This document shows, one piece after another, positions 9,625 to 17,036 of a stretch of 64,000 nt of DNA (positions are counted from its first letter, which is position 1; the number at the start of each line of letters is the position of its first letter). This DNA comes from JBEVJK01 sp963791325 (GTDB taxonomy: Bacteria > Pseudomonadota > Alphaproteobacteria > Rhizobiales > Rhizobiaceae): NCBI GenBank assembly GCA_963791325.1, contig CAWBRU010000019.1:62001-126000 (forward strand), in the 5' to 3' direction. The position numbers and the translations under genes were made by a program. Below the pieces are notes generated by a model. That model saw only the letters and a program-made list of their open reading frames with translations, searched no databases and was not told where the DNA came from.

Positions 9625-10214
9625 CCGGCCGGCCTGAGCTTCAACTCGACCTCGCCGGCGTGCCGTTTGCGCTGATCGGCGGAATTGGCCCATTGGCCGA
9701 CGCGGTAGCCGGGGCGCTGCGAGCCAACGGCGCGGTGCGCACCAAAACTGCAGCGGCGAGCCTGTTGATCGTGACGCATCCGCTGTTGCCGACCGAGCCG
9801 CACCTGCCGCAGTCCGTGCCCGACACCGTCGTCGACGCGGCGGCGGCGATGGCCGCGGCCGGCGGCGGGCGCATCGTCTTCCTGCTGCCCGCGCTGGCCG
9901 CTTTGCCGGCCCGCCGCTTTCCCGAGCTGTCGCAGAGTTCGGCCGCCGCGCTTGCCGCCATGCGCGGTCTGGCGATGGCCTGGGCGCCGTCGGTGCTGGT
10001 CAATGCGGTCGGCGTCGGCACCGTCTATGACGCGGACCTGCCGATCTCCGGCGACCCCGGCTTTCTCGGCCACGTGCCGCTCGGGCGGCCCGGCCGACTT
10101 GCCGAAGCGGTGGCGGCGGTGCTGTTCTTCGCCGACCCGGCCAACACCTACACCACCGGCCAGCTGCTCGCCGTCGACGGCGGTTGGATGGCCGGCTACG
10201 GCCGCAATTTCTAG
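9621..10214 (+). CDS. Short degenerate SDR-like protein (197 aa)
   Basis: Coupled to the preceding SDR by an ATGA overlap. The C-terminal third is plainly SDR (GHVPLGRPGRLAEAVAAVLFF, then TTGQLLAVDGGWMAGYG). The N-terminal glycine motif is reduced to LIGGIGPLADAV, NNAG is replaced by LIVTHPLLP, and no YxxxK is present (SSAAALAAM at that place). At 197 residues it is about 55 shorter than the family. It is intact and uses codons like its neighbours, so it may be a structural partner of the neighbouring SDR rather than an enzyme. That role is inference. Confidence 0.85.
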   Translation: MTGRPELQLDLAGVPFALIGGIGPLADAVAGALRANGAVRTKTAAASLLIVTHPLLPTEPHLPQSVPDTVVDAAAAMAAAGGGRIVFLLPALAALPARRFPELSQSSAAALAAMRGLAMAWAPSVLVNAVGVGTVYDADLPISGDPGFLGHVPLGRPGRLAEAVAAVLFFADPANTYTTGQLLAVDGGWMAGYGRNF

Positions 10215-10215
10215 C

Positions 10216-10316
10216 GCAATTCCAGGAGAAGCGGAAACCGGTTCTCCGTTCGGAATTGCGCAAGAACAACGACTTGGAGCGGAGCACCGATAAACAAGGA
10301 AACGGTGATCCGCTCT
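10216..10316 (+). repeat. Interspersed palindromic repeat, copy 2
   Basis: Begins with GCAATTCCAGGAGAAGCGGA and ends with GGTGATCCGCTCTC, with the palindromic head GCAATTCC...GGAATTGC and the GACTTGGAGCGGAGCACCG core. It lies between the SDR-like gene and the LacI regulator. Confidence 0.8.
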
Positions 10317-10363
10317 CGCGCTCGCCCAGCGGCGAAACGAGCATCGAGGGAGGCCAGAATCGG

Positions 10364-11407
10364 GTGACGGAACGCAGCATGAAGCGAACCGCACGGACCC
10401 GCGCCGGAGAACGGCTCGGGGTGCGCGAGATCGCCAAGAAGGTCGGCGTGGCACCGATGACGGTGTCGCGGGTGCTTTCCAACCCCGAGATGGTGGCCGA
10501 GCCGACTCGGCTCAGGGTGCTGGCGGCGATCGAGGCGGCCGGTTTCGTGCCCAACCGGCTGGCATCGTCGATGCGCGGAGTCGGCCGCATCATCGGCACC
10601 GTAGTGCCGCCGCTGATCAATTCCGGCATTGCCGAGCAGGTCCAAGGGATGTCGGACGAATGCCAGGCGCGCGGCTATTCGATGCTTTTGGTGCAGGGCG
10701 AGTTCACGGTCGACGCCGAGGAGCGGGCGATCCGCGCCCTGCTCGGCTGGCGGCCGGCCGGCCTGGTGCTGCAGAGCTTCGTCCAGTCCGACACCGCGCG
10801 GGCCCTGCTTCTGTCCAGCGGCAAGCCGATCGTCGAGATCTCGGAGATCCGCGGCGGCACGCCGCTCGAGCTCGCCGTCGGCGTCTCCAATTTCGCCACC
10901 GCGCATGCCATGACCAGCCACCTTGCCGGCAAGGGCTACCGGCGGATCGGCTTCGTCTCGACGCCGGTGCACGGCAACGACCGGCTGCAGCAGCGCCGCA
11001 CCGGCTATCGCGCCGCCGTGGCCGAGCTCGGCATGGCCGGCGCCGGCGGCGAGCTGGAGATCGAGGTGCCGATCACGCCACAGGGCGGCACCCAGGCGCT
11101 GGTGGCGCTCACTGAGCGGCGGCCGGATCTCGATGCGATCTTCTTTTCGTCCGACACGCTGGCGATCGGCGCGGTTCAGGAATGCCACCGCCGCGGCTGG
11201 GCGGTACCGGGCCGCATCGCGATTGCCGGCTATGGCGATCTCGACCTCTCCGCGCAGCTCTATCCGACGCTGACCACCGTGCGGGTCGACCGCTACGGCA
11301 TGGGCCGCCGCGCCGTCGACCAGCTGATGGCGCGGCTGTCCGGCGAGCGCACGCCGACGACGATCACCGATGTCGGTTTTTCGATCGTCGACCGCGAGAG
11401 CGCGTGA
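10364..11407 (+). CDS. LacI-family regulator, GntR/IdnR-like
   Basis: 347 residues. The HTH is at residues 17-40 (VREIAKKVGVAPMTVSRVLS), followed by the hinge FVPNRLASSM and a sugar-binding effector domain (RIGFVSTPVHGNDRLQQRR, DAIFFSSDTLAIGAVQECHR, IAIAGYGDLDLSAQLYPTLT). The last block is typical of gluconate/idonate repressors. GTG at 10364 is chosen because GAGGGAGG lies about ten bases upstream; an in-frame ATG at 10379 is the alternative. It is convergent with the dehydratase at 11497. It is a candidate to bind the CCGG-centred palindromes at 2938, 15650 or 20325. Confidence 0.9.
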   Translation: MTERSMKRTARTRAGERLGVREIAKKVGVAPMTVSRVLSNPEMVAEPTRLRVLAAIEAAGFVPNRLASSMRGVGRIIGTVVPPLINSGIAEQVQGMSDECQARGYSMLLVQGEFTVDAEERAIRALLGWRPAGLVLQSFVQSDTARALLLSSGKPIVEISEIRGGTPLELAVGVSNFATAHAMTSHLAGKGYRRIGFVSTPVHGNDRLQQRRTGYRAAVAELGMAGAGGELEIEVPITPQGGTQALVALTERRPDLDAIFFSSDTLAIGAVQECHRRGWAVPGRIAIAGYGDLDLSAQLYPTLTTVRVDRYGMGRRAVDQLMARLSGERTPTTITDVGFSIVDRESA

Positions 11408-11485
11408 GCCGAGAGCAGAGCCATTGCGGAACCCTGAAATTCCCCCCGACGTGAAGACCGCATGAGCCGGGTTCGATAGGAGGGA

Positions 11486-11502
11486 GGTGATCCGCTCTAG
11501 AA
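11486..11502 (+). repeat. Interspersed repeat, tail fragment (copy 3)
   Basis: Only the tail GGTGATCCGCTCTAGA of the palindromic repeat family is present, directly against the stop of the dehydratase that ends at 11497. The TAG inside CTCTAG supplies that gene's stop codon. Confidence 0.5.
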
Positions 11503-12768
11503 TTCATTGCCGACCGATCCGCCAACCGGGATTTCGTCGTGGCGATTGTCTTCGCCGGCGACCTGAAGCAGGCTGTCGGGAGCATTGCTCCGAAGATTGA
11601 CGCCTGGCTCGCCGCGGCTGCCCAGCCGGCGCTCCCAGCCCTCGGCATGCACATTGAGATACGCGCCGGGATCGTAGGGATGGGCCTTGACGACGGCGAG
11701 GTCGAGCTCAAGCCCGAGCCCCGGCGCCTCGGGCAGCGACAGGTGGCCGTTCGTCGGATCGACCGTCGGGCGCCAGCTCACCAGATCGAAGGTCCAGGGG
11801 TCGTTGAAGGCGTCGAAATGCTCCTGGATCAGGAAGTTCGGCACCGCGGCGGCGAGCTGCAGGCAGACCGCGGTGGCAACCGGCCCGCCGCTCTGGTGCG
11901 GCGCGATCACGCTGCCATGGGCGGCTGCCAGCCCCGCCACCTCGAGCGTCGGCGCGATGCCGCCGAGCGACATCGGCTCGGGCTGGAAGATGTTGACGCC
12001 GCCGCCGGCCGCGAGCGCGTAGAACTGGCCGACCGTGTCGTACATCTCGCCGGTGGCGACCGGGATCGGAGCGCGCCCAGCCACCTCATGCACCGTCTCC
12101 TGGCGGTCGCGGCTGGTCGGCTCCTCCCACCAATAGATGTCGAGGTCGGCGAATTTTTGCGCCGCCTGCAGCGCGGCAATCGCGGTGAAGCGGGCATGCA
12201 CGTCGATCAGGATGCGGGTGTCGGCCGGCAGCCCGTCCCGCAGCGCCCGGCAGATCGCATAGGCGAGCGCGAGCTCGTCGCGCTCGATGAACGCCTGTGC
12301 GGTGCCGAACGGATCGAGCTTGAACGCCTTGAAGCCCTTTGCCAGCACCGTCTCGGCGGCTTCCAGAAAGGCTTCCGGGGTCCGCTCGGTGCGGTACCAG
12401 CCATTGGCATAGCCGAGCACGCTGTCGCGGACCCGGCCGCCGAGCAGCTGATGCACCGGCACGCCAAGGCTCTTGCCGAGGATGTCCCAGCAGGCGACCT
12501 CGATCGCGGCGATCACCGTGCGGTGGATGTGGCCGCCGTCGAGCGAGACGCTGTCGAGCAGGCGCTTGGCGAGCGCCCGGATGCGGCGCGGATCCTGGCC
12601 GATCGCCAGGTGCTTCAGCTCATGCACCCCGGCTTCGGTGGTCTTGATGAAGCCGTTCAGGGTGCCCTCGCCGAGCCCTTCGAGGCCGGCGTCGGTCAAC
12701 ACCTTGACGAACAGCCAGTTCTTCCAGCCGGCGCCGACCGCATAGGTCTCGATGTCGACGATCTTCAT
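11497..12768 (-). CDS. Enolase-superfamily acid-sugar dehydratase 2
   Basis: 423 residues, mandelate-racemase subgroup. The N-terminal cap (MKIVDIETYAVGAGWKNWLF) is followed by barrel residues KAFKLDPFGTA (Lys base), ILIDVHARF (Asp ligand and His), WWEEP, ATGEM (Glu ligands) and IAPHQSGGP (catalytic His). This is the pattern of galactonate-type dehydratases. The C-terminus runs about 45 residues past the paralog at 7672, and its last codons fall in an intergenic repeat, so the tail may be a read-through extension. It is clean, in contrast to the paralog. It is likely transcribed alone on the minus strand. Substrate unknown. Confidence 0.9.
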   Translation of the reverse strand: MKIVDIETYAVGAGWKNWLFVKVLTDAGLEGLGEGTLNGFIKTTEAGVHELKHLAIGQDPRRIRALAKRLLDSVSLDGGHIHRTVIAAIEVACWDILGKSLGVPVHQLLGGRVRDSVLGYANGWYRTERTPEAFLEAAETVLAKGFKAFKLDPFGTAQAFIERDELALAYAICRALRDGLPADTRILIDVHARFTAIAALQAAQKFADLDIYWWEEPTSRDRQETVHEVAGRAPIPVATGEMYDTVGQFYALAAGGGVNIFQPEPMSLGGIAPTLEVAGLAAAHGSVIAPHQSGGPVATAVCLQLAAAVPNFLIQEHFDAFNDPWTFDLVSWRPTVDPTNGHLSLPEAPGLGLELDLAVVKAHPYDPGAYLNVHAEGWERRLGSRGEPGVNLRSNAPDSLLQVAGEDNRHDEIPVGGSVGNEF

Positions 12769-12846
12769 CTTCTTTTCCCCTCGGTTCGTGCCTGGCGCGA
12801 GCCGGATGCGGTGCAGTTGCCGAACCCTAGAGTCCCTCGTTTTTTC

Positions 12847-12890
12847 GCAATTCCGGACGGAAAACCGTTGCCGCTTTTCCTGTTGATTGC
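12847..12890 (-). repeat. Interspersed palindromic repeat, head only (copy 4)
   Basis: GCAATTCCGGACGGAAAACC followed by GTTGCCGCTTTTCCTG and GATTGC: the inverted head of the repeat, without the long tail. It sits between the dehydratase start and the transketolase stop at 12892 and may act as a hairpin downstream of the transketolase. Confidence 0.65.
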
Positions 12891-12891
12891 T

Positions 12892-13887
12892 CTAGCCGAG
12901 CCGCTCCAGCGTCGCGACCACGGCCGCCGTGGTCAGCCCGTAGGCGGCCTGCAGCGTCGCTACAGCGCCGCATTCGATGAACCGGTCCGGCAGCCCGATG
13001 CGGGTCAGGCGGCGTGCCACGCCGGCGTCGAACAGGCTCTCCGCCACCAGGCTCGCCAGCCCGCCCGAGACCACGTGGTTCTCGGCCGTGACCAGATGAT
13101 CGACGCCCGCCGCGAATGCCGCCACCGCCTCTGCGTCGAATGGCTTGATCGTCGGCACATGCAGGACGCCGACGGCAATGCCGCGGCCGGAGAGCTCGGC
13201 TGCGGCGTCGAGCGCCCGCTCGGTCATCAGCCCGGTCGAGATAATGCCGATGTCCTTGCCGTCGCGCAGCCGCCGCGCCTTGCCGATCTCGAAGCGCGTG
13301 TCGGCGGGCAGCACCGCCGGCACCTGACCGCGCAGCAGCCGCATATAGACCGGCCCGCGATGCGCGGCCGCCGCCTTGGTTGCCGCCGCGATCTCCACGG
13401 CATCGCAGGGATCGATCACCACCAGATCGGGGACCATCCGCATCAGCGCCAGATCCTCGATCGCCTGATGGGTGCCGCCATAGCCGGTGGTCAACCCGGG
13501 TAGGCCGGCAACGATCTTCACGTCGAGCTTGGAGTGGGCGCAGGCAATGGCGATGAAATCATAGGCGCGGCGCGAGGCGAACACCCCATAGGTGGTGGCG
13601 AACGGCGTCAGCCCGGTACGCGCCAGGCCGGCCGCCACGGCGACGAGATTCTGCTCGGCCATGCCGACGTTGAAGAAGCGGTCGGGAAAGGCATCGCGGA
13701 ACGGGTGGATGTCGGTGTATTTGCCGAGATCGGCGGTCAGCCCGACGATGTCGCCGCGCGCGGCGCCAAGCTCGGCCAGGGCCTTGCCGAACGGCGCCTC
13801 GATGAGTGGCCTGGCATCGGCGCGCGCCTCGTCCGCGCCCATCGCCAGCGTCCGCCCGCCGGCCGCTCCCGGAGTGGCGCTGATCAT
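12892..13887 (-). CDS. Transketolase family protein, C-terminal subunit
   Basis: 331 residues, holding the pyrimidine-binding and C-terminal domains of transketolase. The central segment GLTADLGKYTDIHPFRDAFP, the GMAEQNLVAVAAGLA motif with the catalytic Glu that activates thiamine diphosphate, and TTGYGGTHQAIEDLALMR are visible. The other half is encoded just upstream and its stop overlaps this ATG (13885-13887), so the two form one split enzyme. Together they transfer or cleave a ketol group with ThDP in the cytoplasm. In a sugar-acid cluster the substrate may be a ketose, a deoxyketose or their phosphate; no sugar kinase lies nearby, so a non-phosphorylated substrate is possible. Confidence 0.9.
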   Translation of the reverse strand: MISATPGAAGGRTLAMGADEARADARPLIEAPFGKALAELGAARGDIVGLTADLGKYTDIHPFRDAFPDRFFNVGMAEQNLVAVAAGLARTGLTPFATTYGVFASRRAYDFIAIACAHSKLDVKIVAGLPGLTTGYGGTHQAIEDLALMRMVPDLVVIDPCDAVEIAAATKAAAAHRGPVYMRLLRGQVPAVLPADTRFEIGKARRLRDGKDIGIISTGLMTERALDAAAELSGRGIAVGVLHVPTIKPFDAEAVAAFAAGVDHLVTAENHVVSGGLASLVAESLFDAGVARRLTRIGLPDRFIECGAVATLQAAYGLTTAAVVATLERLG

Positions 13888-14732
13888 GCCGGCTCCCCCT
13901 CGGCCTGCTCGAAGGCGGCGATGATGCCTTCCCACTCGCCGACGTCGACGCGGAAGAAATGCGACTTCTCCGATTGCTCGATGCGCGGCACGCCCTTGCC
14001 GGGGAGCGTGCGCAGGACGATCGCATGCGGCGCGCCGTCGCGGGCGCGCGCGCCGTGGAGGGCGGCGACGATCGCCGCCATGTCGTTGCCGTCGATCTCG
14101 GCCGTGGTCCAGCCGAAGGCTCGCCATTTGCCGGGCACCGGCTCCATGTCGAGCACCACCGGGCCGTCCGCCTGGATGCCGTTGCAGTCGATCAGCGCCA
14201 CCAGATTGTCGAGCCCGAAATGGCTGGCCGCCATCGCCGCCTCCCAGGTCGAGCCTTCCTGCATCTCGCCGTCCGACAGCTCGACGAACACCCTGGCCGG
14301 CGAGCGCCGCAGCCTCAGCCCGAGCGCCTGGCCCACCCCCTGGCCGAGGCCGTGGCCGAGCGAGCCGCCGATCATCTCCACCCCCGGCGTGGTGTCGAGC
14401 GTCGACATCTCCAGCCGGCTGCCGTCGGCGCCGTAGCTGTCGAGTTCGTCGAGCGGCAGCACGCCGGCCTCGGCCAGCGCTGCCCAAAGCGCGATCGAAT
14501 AGTGGCCGGTCGACAGCAGGAAGCGGTCGCGCTCCGGCCAGCCGAGGTTCTGCGGGTCGAAGCGAAGCTCGTGGAAGTAGAGCGCCGTCAGCAGGTCGGC
14601 GATGCCGAGCCCCTGGCCGATATAGCCCTGGCCTTGGCCGCGGGCCATGCGCAGCATATGCCGGCGCAGCCGTCTGGCCCGCGCCGTGAGCGCCGGAAGG
14701 TCGGCCGTTGCGGACGGCGCATTGGGCAGCAT
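13884..14732 (-). CDS. Transketolase family protein, N-terminal subunit
   Basis: 282 residues holding the pyrophosphate-binding domain. The ThDP/Mg motif is at about 155-185 (LSDGEMQEGSTWEAAMA ... LIDCNG), preceded by GGSLGHGLGQGVGQALG and a STGHYSIALWAAL segment. ATG at 14732 has GGAG seven bases before it; an upstream TTG (14807) would add an unsupported 25 residues. The gene is translationally coupled to the C-terminal half. Split transketolases of this kind are common in carbohydrate operons and archaea. The SDR upstream (14809-15612) is on the same strand 77 bases away and probably co-transcribed. Confidence 0.9.
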   Translation of the reverse strand: MLPNAPSATADLPALTARARRLRRHMLRMARGQGQGYIGQGLGIADLLTALYFHELRFDPQNLGWPERDRFLLSTGHYSIALWAALAEAGVLPLDELDSYGADGSRLEMSTLDTTPGVEMIGGSLGHGLGQGVGQALGLRLRRSPARVFVELSDGEMQEGSTWEAAMAASHFGLDNLVALIDCNGIQADGPVVLDMEPVPGKWRAFGWTTAEIDGNDMAAIVAALHGARARDGAPHAIVLRTLPGKGVPRIEQSEKSHFFRVDVGEWEGIIAAFEQAEGEPA

Positions 14733-14808
14733 CGGTTCTCCGCTTTCCCCAGCTGATGCTTGTCGAGCCCGGCTCGACGGCGCGTCGTCTTCAGGCTTGC
14801 TTCTCAAG

Positions 14809-15612
14809 TTAATCCTTGTCGAGCTCGAGTCCGCCGGACATGTTGAGCCGCTCGGCGGTCATATAGGCGGGCGCGTCGAGCGCCAGCCACACCACGGCTT
14901 CGGCGATCTCGGCGATCTCGGCGCGGCGGCCGAGCGGGATGCGCCGGGTACGCTCGTCGAGGAAGGCCTGGAGATCGCCGCTGCGGCCGGCGAAGCGGGC
15001 GAGATCGGCTTCGGTCGAGCGCTGCATCTCGGTGTCCATCATGCCCGGCGCCAGGCTGTTGACCAGCACCCCATAGGGCGCCAGTGCCACGGCCGCCGCC
15101 CGGGTGATGGCGTCGACACCGGCCTTGCTGGCGGTGTAGGCGGTATAGTCCGGCAGCGCCATGCGCGAGCCCGGCGAGGTGATGTTGATGATCCGCCCGG
15201 CGCGCTGGCCGCGCATGATCCGGCCGGCGGCCTTGCAAGCCATGGCAAGCGCGGTGACGTTGAGCTGCAGGGTCTTGGTCCAGGCCCGGTGGCTCGCCTC
15301 CAGGAACGGCTCGATCACGCCGTAGCCGGCATTGTTGACGAGAATATCGAGCCCGCCCCAGCGCGCCGCGACCTCTTCGACGGCGCGCTCCGGCGCGCCT
15401 TCCAGCGTCAGATCGCAGACCACCGACTGGTGCTCGGCGCCGGTCCTGTCGATGAGCGCGGCGGTCTCGGCCAGCCCATCGGCATTGATGTCCAGAACGC
15501 CGACCCGGCAGCCGCGGGCGCTGAGCTGAACCGCCACCTCGCGGCCGAGGCCGCTCGCCGCCCCCGTCACCAGTGCCCGTTTGCCGGGCTGGCCCGGCGC
15601 CGTTGCCGTCAT
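14809..15612 (-). CDS. SDR-family oxidoreductase with intact catalytic residues
   Basis: 267 residues. The nucleotide site TGAASGLG is at 16-23, D41 favours NAD, NNAG is at 93-96, Ser146, Tyr159 and Lys163 form the catalytic set, and a C-terminal RLNMSGG follows. ATG at 15612 has a GGGAGGG at good spacing; longer upstream frames lack an SD and would run through the promoter. Expected to oxidise a sugar, sugar alcohol or sugar acid with NAD. It is the first gene of a minus-strand operon with the split transketolase, driven by the promoter at 15649-15677. Confidence 0.9.
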   Translation of the reverse strand: MTATAPGQPGKRALVTGAASGLGREVAVQLSARGCRVGVLDINADGLAETAALIDRTGAEHQSVVCDLTLEGAPERAVEEVAARWGGLDILVNNAGYGVIEPFLEASHRAWTKTLQLNVTALAMACKAAGRIMRGQRAGRIINITSPGSRMALPDYTAYTASKAGVDAITRAAAVALAPYGVLVNSLAPGMMDTEMQRSTEADLARFAGRSGDLQAFLDERTRRIPLGRRAEIAEIAEAVVWLALDAPAYMTAERLNMSGGLELDKD

Positions 15613-15648
15613 CCTGCCCTCCCGTGGCAGCCGCCCTATTGACGGCTT

Positions 15649-15677
15649 GTGATACCGGTACCATCCTGGCCTGTCAA
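15649..15677 (-). promoter_or_regulatory. Divergent control region: minus-strand promoter and 14-base operator
   Basis: On the minus strand TTGACA (15677-15672), 17 bases and TATCAC (15654-15649) form a promoter for the SDR-transketolase operon. The palindrome TGATACCGGTACCA (15650-15663) overlaps the -10, in the same arrangement as at 2923-2951. Its exact reverse complement lies at 20325-20338 before the second binding protein. The plus-strand dehydratase at 15725 probably shares this operator. Confidence 0.7.
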
Positions 15678-15724
15678 CGCCAGCCCGGGGAGCTGCCATC
15701 GTGCGCGGCGGAAACGGAGGAGCC

Positions 15725-16945
15725 ATGAAGATCACGGCGCTCGAGACGCTCACGCTGGCGGAGTTTCCGTTCCTGTTCTGGCTGCGGATCCACACGGATG
15801 CCGGCGTGATCGGCACCGGCGAGAGCTTCTGGGCGCCGGGCCCGATCGTCGCCTATCTTCACGATCACGCAGCCTCCTATCTGCTCGGCAAGGACCCGCG
15901 CGACATCGCCCTGCACGACCGGCGGCTTGCCGGGGTCTATGTCGGGGCCCGCGATTCCGGCGCGGAGGTGCGCGGCAACTCCGCCGTCAACATCGCGCTG
16001 TGGGACATCTACGGCCAGGCGCTCGGCGAGCCGCTCTACCGCCTGCTCGGCGGGCGCGCCCAGGACAAGGTGCCGGTCTACAACACCTGTGCCGGCTACG
16101 GCCACATCCGCGCCACCAAGAAGAACGCGCTGTTCGAGCGCACCGAGGACTGGTCCCTGAAGCCCGGCGACAGCGACGAGGGTCCTTATGAGGACCTGCT
16201 AGCCTGGCGCTTCGACGCCGGCAAGCTCGCCGAAAGCCTGCTCGCCGAAGGCATCCGCGCGATGAAGATCTGGCCCTTCGACATCGCCGCCGAGGCCTCG
16301 AACGGCACCCGGCTGTCGGCAGCCGATTGCGATCGGGCGCTGGCGCCGTTCGAGAAGATCCGCAGCGCCGTCGGCCGCGAGATGGAGATTATGGTCGAGC
16401 TGCACGGCCTGTGGACCCTGCCGCCGGCCAAGCGGATCGCCGAGGCGCTGAAACCGTTCGACGTCGCCTGGCTCGAGGAGCCGGTGCGCTTCAACGAGCT
16501 CGACGCGCTCGCCGAGCTTGCCCGCTCGACCGCGATCCCGGTCGCCGCCAGCGAAAGGCTGGCCACCGCGCCGGTGTTTCGCCAGCTGATCAACCGGCGG
16601 GCAGCGTCGATCATCATGATCGACCTCGCTTGGTGCGGCGGCATTTCGGAGGCGCGCAAGATCGCGGCGATCGCCGAGGCGGCCGAACTGCCGGTCACCC
16701 TGCACGACTGCACCGGGCCGATCGTCTATGCCGCGAGCTGCGCTTTGTCGGCCGCGCTGCCGCATGCCAGCTACCAGGAGATGGTCAGGGCCTACGCCAG
16801 CGGCTGGTACCGCGAGGTGGTCGACACGCTTCCCACAGTGTCGAACGGCCACGTCACACCGCTCGAAGGCCCTGGGCTCGGGCTGGCGTTGCGGCCCGAG
16901 CTCTTCGAACGGGCAGACGCGACGGTCCGCACCACGCGCGCTTGA
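15725..16945 (+). CDS. Enolase-superfamily acid-sugar dehydratase 3
   Basis: 406 residues, diverged from the other two in the window. Barrel motifs: RAMKIWPFDIAAE (Lys), IMVELHGLW (Glu ligand plus His), WLEEPV, VAASERL and a TLHDCTGP loop that carries the His/Asp base. The long insert between the cap and the first barrel strand (residues about 120-165) is like rhamnonate- or gluconate-type members. ATG at 15725 follows GGAGGAG. It is divergent from the SDR-transketolase operon and shares its operator. A 2-keto-3-deoxy acid product is expected; the substrate cannot be assigned. Confidence 0.9.
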   Translation: MKITALETLTLAEFPFLFWLRIHTDAGVIGTGESFWAPGPIVAYLHDHAASYLLGKDPRDIALHDRRLAGVYVGARDSGAEVRGNSAVNIALWDIYGQALGEPLYRLLGGRAQDKVPVYNTCAGYGHIRATKKNALFERTEDWSLKPGDSDEGPYEDLLAWRFDAGKLAESLLAEGIRAMKIWPFDIAAEASNGTRLSAADCDRALAPFEKIRSAVGREMEIMVELHGLWTLPPAKRIAEALKPFDVAWLEEPVRFNELDALAELARSTAIPVAASERLATAPVFRQLINRRAASIIMIDLAWCGGISEARKIAAIAEAAELPVTLHDCTGPIVYAASCALSAALPHASYQEMVRAYASGWYREVVDTLPTVSNGHVTPLEGPGLGLALRPELFERADATVRTTRA

Positions 16946-16966
16946 AGAGCGCCAATCCCGCTAGAC

Positions 16967-16982
16967 ATTATGCTATTATAAT
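16967..16982 (+). promoter_or_regulatory. AT-rich candidate operator/-10 before the E1 fusion gene
   Basis: ATTATGCTATTATAAT contains a perfect -10 (TATAAT, 16977-16982) without a good -35. It matches ATTATAAGGTTATAAT at 20295-20310 in 12 of 16 positions, sharing ATTAT-N4-TTATAAT. Such AT-rich 16-mers stand out in this GC-rich sequence. A GntR/HutC regulator lies in the operon that starts here, so autoregulation is plausible. Confidence 0.5.
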
Positions 16983-17036
16983 CTATTGTCGCGTGGTGCC
17001 GGCCCGCGGCCGGCGACGGGGAGGAATAAGAGAGCC

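Noticed and set aside
12892..14487. A single 531-codon gene covering both transketolase parts
   Set aside because: The upstream part of that frame is an out-of-frame shadow. The real N-terminal subunit is in another frame and ends with a stop that overlaps the ATG at 13887.
16977..16982. Constitutive sigma-70 promoter based on TATAAT alone
   Set aside because: No acceptable -35 is found 16-18 bases upstream. The element is better explained as part of a regulator site or an activated promoter.
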